Below are positions 1 to 7,028 of a DNA stretch of 64,000 bases, piece by piece; position 1 is the first letter of the stretch; every line of letters begins with the position of its first letter. The notes under the pieces are model-generated. The model worked only from the letters and a program-made list of their open reading frames with translations. It was not told where the DNA came from and ran no database searches. Origin of the DNA: an uncultured Bacteroides sp. (GTDB taxonomy: Bacteria; Bacteroidota; Bacteroidia; Bacteroidales; Bacteroidaceae); contig NZ_CAJULN010000010.1 of NCBI RefSeq assembly GCF_910586915.1, positions 1-64,000 of the forward strand. Direction: 5' to 3'. The position numbers and the translations under genes were made by a program.

Positions 1-65
1 CAAACTAACAGGGTAAATTTAACATACCCACAGGGTTTTCGGACTGACCCGAAAAAAAACTTATT

Positions 66-910
66 TCAAAGTTTCTCAATCTCTTCTTTAAGCAATCCAG
101 TCGCTCCGCTAATTAATTCTATGGAGGTTCCAGATGATTTTAAATAACGAGCAACCTCTATGGCTTTTTTCTCTCTCCCTCTTCAAGACCCTCCGCCCTA
201 CCCTCTTCGCGTTCGGTATTGATATTATCACGGAGAATCACAATATTATCCAAATGACAGTAATAGGCAGCAAGTTCATCCTTAGTCATACCAACCAGCT
301 TCAATTTCTCGCGGGCTTCTTCAAGATCGGGCGCGGTAGCGGTAGAAGGTAGCTCTCCGGTATTGAGGTAGTAAATCCACTCTTCCAAAGGACTTTTGGC
401 TACCTAATTGAAACCGTTTACCTTCAGTATATAGTATTCGGGATACAACTGGCTCACCGTATCCACTTTAAAGGTTTGTTTTTGAAATGGGGTGAGCTCA
501 AGAAGGTCATGGGTGTGGATACCTCGGAACTCCGTCTGTCCATGATAAACAAAATCAGCTTCATGTCCCAGCGAGAAATACACAATGTTGACACTATATA
601 CACGTACCTTATCGTAGCTCTCACTTCTATTGATATATTCGGTCACCAACTTGGAAGTACCGAACAACATACGCTGGAAATAAGCATATTCATTATTGTT
701 CTGTACCTCTATCAACACCAATTCACCTTTGGAGTTTTCGGCAAGCATATCGACACGGTTATACTTGTCATACTCATCTTCCTGATTACTTTCGCTTTCA
801 AGAAGTCGCTGGATAATGATTTTCTCACCTAACAATGTAGTAAGTAGACCTTCGAGCACACTGAAAAGACCTCCAAAATAAAATGTTTTAAAAAAAACAG
901 GCATTCTCAT
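66..910 (-). pseudogene. Broken Rpn-type PD-(D/E)XK nuclease/transposase
   Basis: This is the remnant of an Rpn/PDDEXK_2 family gene, proteins thought to nick DNA and promote recombination. The frame from 910 to 404 holds the nuclease core: an ESESNQEDEYDKYNRVD stretch followed by LIEVQNNNEYAYF, which fits the family's D...ExQ catalytic layout. It ends at TAG 404-406, one base from CAG. The same frame continues directly as VAKSPLEEWIYYLNTG, so the TAG is a nonsense mutation. A second break lies in a run of six T on the plus strand (165-170): one more base would restore a tail reading KAIEVARYLKSSGTSIELI that ends at TGA 66-68. The N-terminus (MRMPVFFKTFYFGG) does not resemble the usual start of the family, so the 5' end may also be damaged. 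Both breaks are read from the sequence; loss of function is inferred. Confidence 0.85.
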
Positions 911-1053
911 AGCAATCGTACAATAATCGCACTCCGGTCGACCGCTATCCTACCCTCAGACGACCAGTCGTAAAGCTATCCTTTATTACAGATAAACTTG
1001 CCGGAGAGTAACGGTAATCTTTTTTTTTACCAATTACAAACTATAATTGCAAG

Positions 1054-1137
1054 TTTCATTTATATAAATGAAACCTTCGTTTTTATAAATGAAGGCTTCG
1101 TTTATAAAAACGAAGGTTGCGTTTATAGATTACAAAC
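1054..1137. repeat. Array A: 21-bp period palindromic units (AT-rich)
   Basis: Four units repeat at exactly 21 bp. The shared TTCGTTT-like left half begins at 1055, 1076, 1097 and 1118, and the GAA right end of the first three falls at 1070, 1091 and 1112. The first unit (1054-1073) is a perfect 20-bp palindrome, TTTCATTTATATAAATGAAA. Perfect 16-bp inverted arms (CCTTCGTTTTTATAAA and its complement) lie at 1074-1089 and 1101-1116. The 9-mer ATTACAAAC occurs directly repeated on both sides, at 1033-1041 and 1129-1137. Function unknown. Confidence 0.85.
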
Positions 1138-1303
1138 AATTGAACGGAACTTTATTCATAAGAAACCGGGAGTTTATTATTAGCACATAGAAACTTTATT
1201 ATTAATACTTTACGAGCAATCGACCGGTTGTTTGCAGACGTTTTTACGCCGTCTCCGGCGTTGCCAATAAGTCGATTCTGCCATTGCCGCTTATTGTTTA
1301 GCC

Positions 1304-1345
1304 AAAAAGAAACCCGCCATTGACGGAAATTTTGTCAATGGCGGG
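1304..1345 (-). terminator. Rho-independent terminator of the TonB-domain gene
   Basis: Perfect 12-bp arms (CCCGCCATTGAC at 1313-1324 and its complement at 1334-1345) with a 9-base loop. Read on the minus strand the hairpin is followed by TTTCTTTTT. It lies 36 bases past the stop codon of the 1382-2398 gene. Confidence 0.85.
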
Positions 1346-1381
1346 TAAGTTCCTTCTGTTATCTTGGTTTTTACAGGGCAT

Positions 1382-2398
1382 TTATTTCCTGCGATAGCTT
1401 TTCGGCCGGAAAGGTATATATAAGGTATAATTGCTCTCTGCCGGCTTTCCTTCCGCAAAAGCAGGAACCCACTTTGGCATTCCCTTCACAATGCGAAGCG
1501 CCTCCTCTGCAAACTCCGGATGCGTGGAACGCAGGATACAAGGACGAAGAATGTTTCCCTCTTTATCAATCGTAAATTCACACAGGGCATATCCCGGGAC
1601 GCTCTTTTCCAACAGGGCGGCCGGATAAATCATCTGCCTGGCGATGTATTCCTCGGCACTCCCATCCGGGAAACGTGCCGGCTCGTCCACCTGCCTGCCC
1701 GAAAGCGTTTGCAGATAGGAACCTATCCGATAAATTCCCACATACACCGGTTTCTTATAAGCATCCGGTTCTTCCTTGCTGCGCTGCTGCAACGCTTTCA
1801 GCAAGGCGGAAGCCTCTTCTGCCAAAGTCGGCTCCGAAAGATTTTCACCTTTGGACAACATATAGGCCGACTGGCAAACCAGCACAAGGCGTTCCATCAG
1901 CGTACCCTTAGCAGGCGACCACTTGCGTCCCGTCTGCTCCTTCCCCTTCGCATCGGTAGAGAAGAAATAATAAACCACCCCGTCCAAGCCGGCACTGGAA
2001 CCGTCCAAATCCTGTACCTGCTCCGTAATCAAACGGAAAATCGTTCCCAAAGAGCAGTAAAGGGACGTACTGATTACGACCGATTTAGTCTCCACTCTCA
2101 CGGTTTCCTTGTCTGCCTGCCAATACGTGCGCGACAGGGTATTGGAAACGAGTACACAACGGCCGTTCCTCTTCTCAACCGACATGGCATATTCGGGCGA
2201 AAAGGAAGGAATAGCCACAAAGCGGGCATATGGTTGTTTCTGAAAACCAGTATTCAGCAAAGAGAACACATTGCGGTAATATTCGCCCAACTCTCCTTTG
2301 TAAGTGGAAAAAGACCGCACTGGCTCCAAATAATCGATTTGAGCCGCAAGGCGAAAAGAAAAGGTCAAAAGCAGAAGTATGAAAACAATCTTTTTCAT
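1382..2398 (-). CDS. Exported protein with TonB C-terminal domain
   Basis: A 338-residue secreted protein. The start at 2398 gives a clean Sec signal peptide (MKKIVFILLLLTFSFRLAAQ); the longer frame to 2440 would place 14 residues before it. The middle is unrecognised. The last ~90 residues (from about PDGSAEEYIARQMIYP) match the TonB C-terminal fold seen in Bacteroidales energy-transducer-like proteins: YPAALLE, then a YALCEFTIDKEGNI strand, then an EFAEEALRIVKGMPKWVPA helix. There is no N-terminal membrane anchor or proline-rich spacer as in a true TonB, so a role in energy transduction is not supported; the domain may serve binding in the periplasm. It is monocistronic, divergent from pheS, with TAAATTTG at 2438-2445 as a possible -7 element. 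Confidence 0.75.
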   Translation of the reverse strand: MKKIVFILLLLTFSFRLAAQIDYLEPVRSFSTYKGELGEYYRNVFSLLNTGFQKQPYARFVAIPSFSPEYAMSVEKRNGRCVLVSNTLSRTYWQADKETVRVETKSVVISTSLYCSLGTIFRLITEQVQDLDGSSAGLDGVVYYFFSTDAKGKEQTGRKWSPAKGTLMERLVLVCQSAYMLSKGENLSEPTLAEEASALLKALQQRSKEEPDAYKKPVYVGIYRIGSYLQTLSGRQVDEPARFPDGSAEEYIARQMIYPAALLEKSVPGYALCEFTIDKEGNILRPCILRSTHPEFAEEALRIVKGMPKWVPAFAEGKPAESNYTLYIPFRPKSYRRK

Positions 2399-2445
2399 TA
2401 GTTGGCGGATTTTCGGTGCGTATCGGCAATAAAGATACAAATTTA

Positions 2446-2477
2446 TTTCGACGGTACACGATATTATTATATCTTTG
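2446..2477 (+). promoter_or_regulatory. pheS promoter (Bacteroides consensus)
   Basis: The -7 element TATCTTTG lies at 2470-2477, matching TAnnTTTG. A TTTC at 2446-2449, 20 bases upstream, fits the -33 TTTG position with one mismatch. The pheS start codon is 42 bases downstream. Confidence 0.65.
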
Positions 2478-2519
2478 CAAGGTTTTTACCTAGAAACCGA
2501 ATAACAATATATCAAGAAT

Positions 2520-3539
2520 ATGATAGCTAAGATTGAACAACTTCTGAAAGAGGTGGAAGCCTTGCACGCCTCCAACGCCGAAGAACTTGAAGTTCTCCGC
2601 ATCAAATACCTTAGCAAGAAGGGAGCCATTAACGACTTAATGGCGGACTTCCGTAACGTACCCGCCGAACAGAAAAAAGAAGTCGGCATGAGACTGAACG
2701 AACTGAAAACCAAAGCGCAGGAAAAAATCAACACGCTGAAAGAACAGTTTGAAAGTCAGGACAACGGCTGCGAAGGGTTAGACCTGACACGCTCGGCTTA
2801 TCCCGTGGAACTGGGAACACGCCATCCGCTCACCATCGTAAAGAACGAAATCATCGATATTTTCGCCCGCCTGGGATTCAGCATCGCCGAAGGTCCCGAA
2901 ATCGAAGACGACTGGCACGTATTCTCGGCACTCAACTTTGCCGAAGACCATCCGGCACGCGATATGCAGGATACCTTCTTCATCGAAGCCCATCCGGACG
3001 TGGTATTGCGTACGCATACCTCCTCCGTACAGAGTCGCGTAATGGAAGTATCCCAACCGCCTATCCGCATCATCTGTCCGGGACGCGTCTATCGCAACGA
3101 AGCCATCAGCTACCGCGCACACTGCTTCTTCCACCAGGTAGAAGCAGTGTATGTGGATAAGAACGTATCATTCACCGACTTGAAGCAGGTATTGCTGCTG
3201 TTTGCCAAAGAGATGTTCGGTGCGGATACAAAGATTCGCCTGCGTCCCTCCTACTTCCCGTTTACCGAACCGAGCGCCGAAATGGATATCAGTTGTAATA
3301 TCTGCGGTGGCAAAGGCTGCCCGTTCTGCAAGCACACCGGTTGGGTGGAAATCCTCGGCTGCGGCATGGTAGACCCGAACGTACTCGAAGCCAACGGAAT
3401 CGACAGCAAAGTATATAGCGGCTACGCACTCGGTATGGGTATCGAGCGTATCACCAACCTGAAGTATCAGGTGAAAGACCTCCGTATGTTCTCCGAAAAC
3501 GATACGCGCTTCCTGAAAGAATTCGAAAGCGCTTACTAA
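2520..3539 (+). CDS. pheS: Phenylalanine-tRNA ligase alpha subunit
   Basis: Cytoplasmic enzyme that, with PheT as an alpha2-beta2 complex, charges tRNA(Phe). At 339 residues it has normal length. Residues 1-85 form the tRNA-binding coiled coil. The class II catalytic core follows: RTHTSSVQSRVM, then motif 2 (RVYRNEAISYRAHCFFHQVE) and motif 3 (GYALGMGIERI). A CxxC-x4-CxxC cluster at C259, C262, C267 and C270 (CNICGGKGCPFC) is a zinc-ribbon-like insertion also known in Firmicutes PheS. pheT is not beside it; the next gene is an MFS transporter, so the two subunits are encoded apart in this genome. Confidence 0.97.
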   Translation: MIAKIEQLLKEVEALHASNAEELEVLRIKYLSKKGAINDLMADFRNVPAEQKKEVGMRLNELKTKAQEKINTLKEQFESQDNGCEGLDLTRSAYPVELGTRHPLTIVKNEIIDIFARLGFSIAEGPEIEDDWHVFSALNFAEDHPARDMQDTFFIEAHPDVVLRTHTSSVQSRVMEVSQPPIRIICPGRVYRNEAISYRAHCFFHQVEAVYVDKNVSFTDLKQVLLLFAKEMFGADTKIRLRPSYFPFTEPSAEMDISCNICGGKGCPFCKHTGWVEILGCGMVDPNVLEANGIDSKVYSGYALGMGIERITNLKYQVKDLRMFSENDTRFLKEFESAY

Positions 3540-3546
3540 TTCAGAA

Positions 3547-3664
3547 TTTCACCACAAAGGACACAGAATCTCACAGAGTTCTTATTTCAACTGCATCGGC
3601 TACAGTCGTCTTATTTGCAGAAGAAAGAAAAACTCCGTGATATGCTGTGTCCTCTGTGGTGAAA
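3547..3664. repeat. Long inverted repeat B between pheS and MFS gene
   Basis: Two 34-bp arms, 3547-3580 and 3631-3664, are inverted copies matching at 30 positions, separated by 50 bases. Each arm begins TTTCACCACA and holds short related sub-repeats (CACAAAGG, ACACAGAA, TCACAGAG). The right arm ends 14 bases before the MFS start codon, so a transcript from pheS would fold the MFS ribosome-binding region next to a long hairpin. Confidence 0.85.
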
Positions 3665-3678
3665 TAAATATTTCCATT

Positions 3679-4878
3679 ATGGCAAAGGATAGACTCATCA
3701 CTCCCGGCTATTGTTTTATCTTGGCAGCCAATTTCCTGTTATTCTTCGGTTTCTGGTTACTGATTCCAGTTCTGCCTTTCTATTTATCCGAAGTTTTCCG
3801 GACAGGCAACTCAACCATCGGTCTCGTGCTTTCCTGCTATACGGTAGCCGCACTCTGCATCCGCCCGTTTTCGGGTTATCTGCTCGACACCTTTGCCCGC
3901 AAACCTCTTTATTTAGTAGCTTACTTCATCTTCACGATGATGTTTGGCGGATACCTCATTGCCGGGTCGCTTACGCTGTTTATCATCTTCCGAGTCATAC
4001 ACGGCGTATCTTTCGGAATGGTCACGGTAGGCGGCAACACAGTGGTCATCGACATCATGCCTTCCTCCCGCAGAGGAGAAGGGCTGGGCTATTACGGTCT
4101 CATGAACAACACGGCAATGTCCATCGGCCCGATGACCGGACTGTTCCTGCACGATGCCGGCGTCCCATTTCCGATGATATTCTGCTGTTCGCTCGGTTCC
4201 TGCATCTTAGGATTCCTGTGCGCCGGCTTGGTAAAGACACCCTATAAACCTCCCGTAAAACGGGAACCGATATCACTCGACCGCTTCATCCTGCTGAAAG
4301 GAATCCCCGCAGGAGTCAGTCTCTTGCTGCTTTCCATTCCCTACGGGATGACTACCAACTACGTAGCCATGTACGCCCGTCAGATAGGAATTCATGCACA
4401 GACGGGATTTTTCTTCTCTTTCATGGCAGTGGGAATGGCACTCTCGCGGATATGTTCGGGAAGGCTGGTCGACCGGGGAAAGATAACGCAAGTCATAGCC
4501 GCCGGATTGTATTTGGTGGTATTCAGTTTTTTCCTGCTTTCATCCTGCGTCTATCTGATTGCATGGAACGATAACGTCTGCACGATACTGTTTTTCGGAA
4601 CAGCTCTGTTGTTGGGAGTCGGATTCGGAATCATGTTTCCCGCCTTCAACACCCTGTTTGTCAACCTTGCCCCCAACAGCCAACGGGGAACAGCTACCTC
4701 CACCTACCTCACTTCCTGGGATGTAGGAATTGGTATCGGAATGCTGACCGGAGGATATATCGCCGAAATCAACACCTTCGACAAGGCGTATCTCTTCGGT
4801 GCTTGCCTGACGGTGGTTTCCACCATTTATTTCAGAACCAAAGTAACACCCCATTATCATAAAAACAAACTGCGATGA
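3679..4878 (+). CDS. MFS family transporter (drug/sugar efflux type)
   Basis: A 399-residue inner-membrane carrier with about 12 hydrophobic segments. After TM2 it has the MFS motif-A-like GYLLDTFARKPLYLVAY, and after TM5 a GGNTVVIDIMPSSRRGEGLGYYG segment typical of exporters of the arabinose-efflux-permease group. ATG 3679 is preferred to the upstream GTG at 3637, which lies inside inverted repeat B. The gene overlaps nth by four bases (ATGA), so the two are co-transcribed. The substrate cannot be told from sequence. Confidence 0.85.
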   Translation: MAKDRLITPGYCFILAANFLLFFGFWLLIPVLPFYLSEVFRTGNSTIGLVLSCYTVAALCIRPFSGYLLDTFARKPLYLVAYFIFTMMFGGYLIAGSLTLFIIFRVIHGVSFGMVTVGGNTVVIDIMPSSRRGEGLGYYGLMNNTAMSIGPMTGLFLHDAGVPFPMIFCCSLGSCILGFLCAGLVKTPYKPPVKREPISLDRFILLKGIPAGVSLLLLSIPYGMTTNYVAMYARQIGIHAQTGFFFSFMAVGMALSRICSGRLVDRGKITQVIAAGLYLVVFSFFLLSSCVYLIAWNDNVCTILFFGTALLLGVGFGIMFPAFNTLFVNLAPNSQRGTATSTYLTSWDVGIGIGMLTGGYIAEINTFDKAYLFGACLTVVSTIYFRTKVTPHYHKNKLR

Positions 4879-5552
4879 GAAAGAAAGAACGCTATGAGAA
4901 AATAATCGCCTGGTTTCAAGAAAATATGCCCGTAGCCGAAACGGAGCTACACTACAACAACCCGTATGAATTGCTGATTGCCGTCATTCTCTCCGCACAA
5001 TGCACCGACAAGCGGGTGAATATGATTACACCGCCCCTTTACAGAGACTTCCCTACCCCCGAAGCATTGGCAGCCACTACTCCCGAAGTGGTTTTTGAAT
5101 ATATACGAAGCGTATCTTATCCAAACAACAAAGCGAAACATCTGGTCGGTATGGCAAAGATGTTGGTCAACGATTTCAACAGCCAAGTACCCGACAACCT
5201 GGACGACCTGACCAAACTGCCCGGCGTGGGAAGAAAGACAGCAAATGTCATCCAGTCCGTCGTGTTCAACAAAGCGGCAATGGCAGTGGATACGCACGTG
5301 TTCCGCGTCAGCCACCGTCTCGGTCTGGTGACGAAGAGCTACACTACCCCGTTCAGCGTAGAAAAAGAGTTGATGAAGAACATTCCCGAACAACTCGTAC
5401 CGATTGCCCATCACTGGCTCATCCTGCACGGCCGTTACGTTTGCCAAGCACGTACTCCCAAATGTGACACCTGTGGTTTACAAATGGCGTGCAAATACTT
5501 CTGTACCACCTATAAAGTTACGAAAGAGCCGCCGACAGGCAAGAATAAATAA
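4875..5552 (+). CDS. nth: Endonuclease III
   Basis: DNA glycosylase/AP lyase that removes oxidised pyrimidines in base-excision repair. The 225-residue protein has the helix-hairpin-helix LPGVGRKTAN with catalytic Lys121 and the VDTHVFR loop with catalytic Asp139, close to the E. coli positions (K120, D138). A C-terminal [4Fe-4S] motif follows as C-x6-C-x2-C-x5-C (CQARTPKCDTCGLQMAC). Its start overlaps the MFS stop by four bases. Confidence 0.97.
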   Translation: MRKKERYEKIIAWFQENMPVAETELHYNNPYELLIAVILSAQCTDKRVNMITPPLYRDFPTPEALAATTPEVVFEYIRSVSYPNNKAKHLVGMAKMLVNDFNSQVPDNLDDLTKLPGVGRKTANVIQSVVFNKAAMAVDTHVFRVSHRLGLVTKSYTTPFSVEKELMKNIPEQLVPIAHHWLILHGRYVCQARTPKCDTCGLQMACKYFCTTYKVTKEPPTGKNK

Positions 5553-5583
5553 CGATTTAATAGCAGAGTACCGAAATAAATAG

Positions 5584-5591
5584 TAACTTTG
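5584..5591 (+). promoter_or_regulatory. pgk -7 promoter element
   Basis: TAACTTTG fits the Bacteroides -7 consensus TAnnTTTG, 53 bases before the pgk start codon. No clear -33 TTTG at the usual spacing. Confidence 0.55.
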
Positions 5592-5644
5592 CGGTCGTAA
5601 TAAAAGAAGAGATTTAAAAACACTTTTAAATAAAATAGAGTATT

Positions 5645-6904
5645 ATGCAGACAATTGACAAATTCAATTTCGCCGGTAAAAAGGCATTTGTTCGTGTGGA
5701 CTTCAATGTACCCCTGGACGAAAACTTCAACATTACAGATGACACCCGTATGCGTGCGGCTCTTCCTACCTTGAAGAAGATTCTGGCAGACGGCGGTAGC
5801 ATCATCATCGGCTCTCACTTAGGCCGTCCGAAAGGCGTTGCCGACAAATTTTCTTTGAAACATATCATCAAGCACCTGTCCGAATTACTGGGCGTTGAAG
5901 TTCAGTTTGCTAATGACTGCATGGGTGAAGAAGCTGCCGTAAAAGCTGCTGCTTTGCAACCGGGAGAAGTCCTGTTGCTCGAAAACCTCCGTTTCTACGC
6001 TGAGGAAGAAGGCAAACCGAGAGGTTTGGCAGAAGATGTGACAGACGAAGAAAAAGCTGCTGCCAAGAAAGCTGTAAAAGAAAGCCAGAAGGAATTTACC
6101 AAGAAATTGGCTTCTTACGCCGACTGCTACGTAAACGACGCATTCGGTACAGCTCACCGTGCTCACGCTTCTACAGCACTGATTGCTAAATATTTCGATA
6201 CCGAAAACAAGATGTTCGGTTACCTGATGGAAAAAGAAGTGAAAGCCGTAGATAAAGTATTGAACGATATCAAACGTCCGTTCACTGCCATCATGGGTGG
6301 TTCTAAGGTTTCTTCCAAAATCGAAATCATCGAAAACCTGCTGAACAAGGTAGACAATCTGATTATCGCAGGTGGTATGACTTATACATTTACTAAAGCT
6401 ACAGGCGGTAAAATCGGTATCTCTATCTGTGAGGACGACAAACTCGACCTGGCTTTAGACCTTATCAAGAAAGCCAAAGAGAAAGGTGTAAACCTCGTAT
6501 TGGCTGTCGACGCTAAGATTGCAGACGCTTTCTCTAACGAAGCAAACACCAAGTTCTGTCCGGTTGACGAAATTCCCGACGGATGGGAAGGTCTTGACAT
6601 CGGTCCTAAGACTGAAGAAATCTTCGCCAACGTCATCAAAGAATCAAAGACTATCCTTTGGAACGGTCCTACGGGCGTATTTGAATTTGAAAACTTCACT
6701 CACGGTTCACGTGCAGTAGGCGAAGCTATCGTAGAGGCAACCAAAAACGGTGCATTCTCACTCGTTGGCGGTGGCGATTCTGTAGCTTGTGTCAACAAGT
6801 TCGGTCTGGCCAACGGCGTATCTTACGTATCAACAGGCGGTGGTGCATTGCTCGAAGCAATCGAAGGAAAAATCCTTCCGGGCATTGCCGCTATCCAAGA
6901 ATAA
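5645..6904 (+). CDS. pgk: Phosphoglycerate kinase
   Basis: Glycolytic enzyme that transfers phosphate from 1,3-bisphosphoglycerate to ADP. The 419-residue protein has all family landmarks: RVDFNVPLDE, the substrate-binding GSHLGRPKG, LLLENLRFY, NDAFGTAHRAHAST, GGSKVSSKIEIIENLL, and the nucleotide loop GGGDSVA near the end. A lysine/glutamate-rich insertion after LRFYAEEEG makes it slightly longer than the ~390-residue enzymes of other phyla. Monocistronic, with its own promoter and terminator. Confidence 0.98.
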   Translation: MQTIDKFNFAGKKAFVRVDFNVPLDENFNITDDTRMRAALPTLKKILADGGSIIIGSHLGRPKGVADKFSLKHIIKHLSELLGVEVQFANDCMGEEAAVKAAALQPGEVLLLENLRFYAEEEGKPRGLAEDVTDEEKAAAKKAVKESQKEFTKKLASYADCYVNDAFGTAHRAHASTALIAKYFDTENKMFGYLMEKEVKAVDKVLNDIKRPFTAIMGGSKVSSKIEIIENLLNKVDNLIIAGGMTYTFTKATGGKIGISICEDDKLDLALDLIKKAKEKGVNLVLAVDAKIADAFSNEANTKFCPVDEIPDGWEGLDIGPKTEEIFANVIKESKTILWNGPTGVFEFENFTHGSRAVGEAIVEATKNGAFSLVGGGDSVACVNKFGLANGVSYVSTGGGALLEAIEGKILPGIAAIQE

Positions 6905-6943
6905 TCCTTTTTTCAACCTTATTTAAATAATACTTTAAGGCGT

Positions 6944-6979
6944 AAGGGCAATTCTTTGTGAAAAGAGTTGCCCTTTTTT
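6944..6979 (+). terminator. pgk terminator
   Basis: Arms 6944-6957 (AAGGGCAATTCTTT) and 6961-6975 (AAAAGAGTTGCCCTT) with a 3-base loop, followed by a T run to 6979. Confidence 0.9.
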
Positions 6980-7028
6980 GGCACTCTTTTTGTCCTATTA
7001 TAGATTGAATATAAAAAAGTACATTGCA

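Larger units (their letters stand above)
911..1381. other. 471-bp gene-free region
   Basis: No credible gene. The plus-strand frame at 998-1183 only mirrors a 21-bp repeat and has a repetitive INEGFVYKNEG translation. The region holds the 21-bp palindrome-like array (1054-1137), a small perfect hairpin at 1246-1261 (ACGCCG, loop TCTC, CGGCGT) with no assigned role, and the terminator of the downstream minus-strand gene. Confidence 0.7.

Noticed and set aside
36..55. TTTTCGG/CCGAAAA hairpin near the left edge
   Set aside because: Too short a stem with no proper T tract after it in either direction, and the neighbouring gene is outside the window.
998..1183. Small plus-strand frame with a repetitive INEGFVYKNEG translation
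   Set aside because: The 21-bp array (seven codons per unit) creates the repeated peptide. There is no promoter or ribosome-binding site, and the same region forms hairpins.
1246..1261. ACGCCG-TCTC-CGGCGT hairpin as a terminator
   Set aside because: T run lies on the wrong side for the minus-strand reading, and no plus-strand gene ends here.
1520..2401. 293-residue plus-strand open frame
   Set aside because: Antisense shadow of the TonB-domain protein; no signal sequence or recognisable motif, and arginine/glutamine/leucine-rich as expected of an antisense frame.
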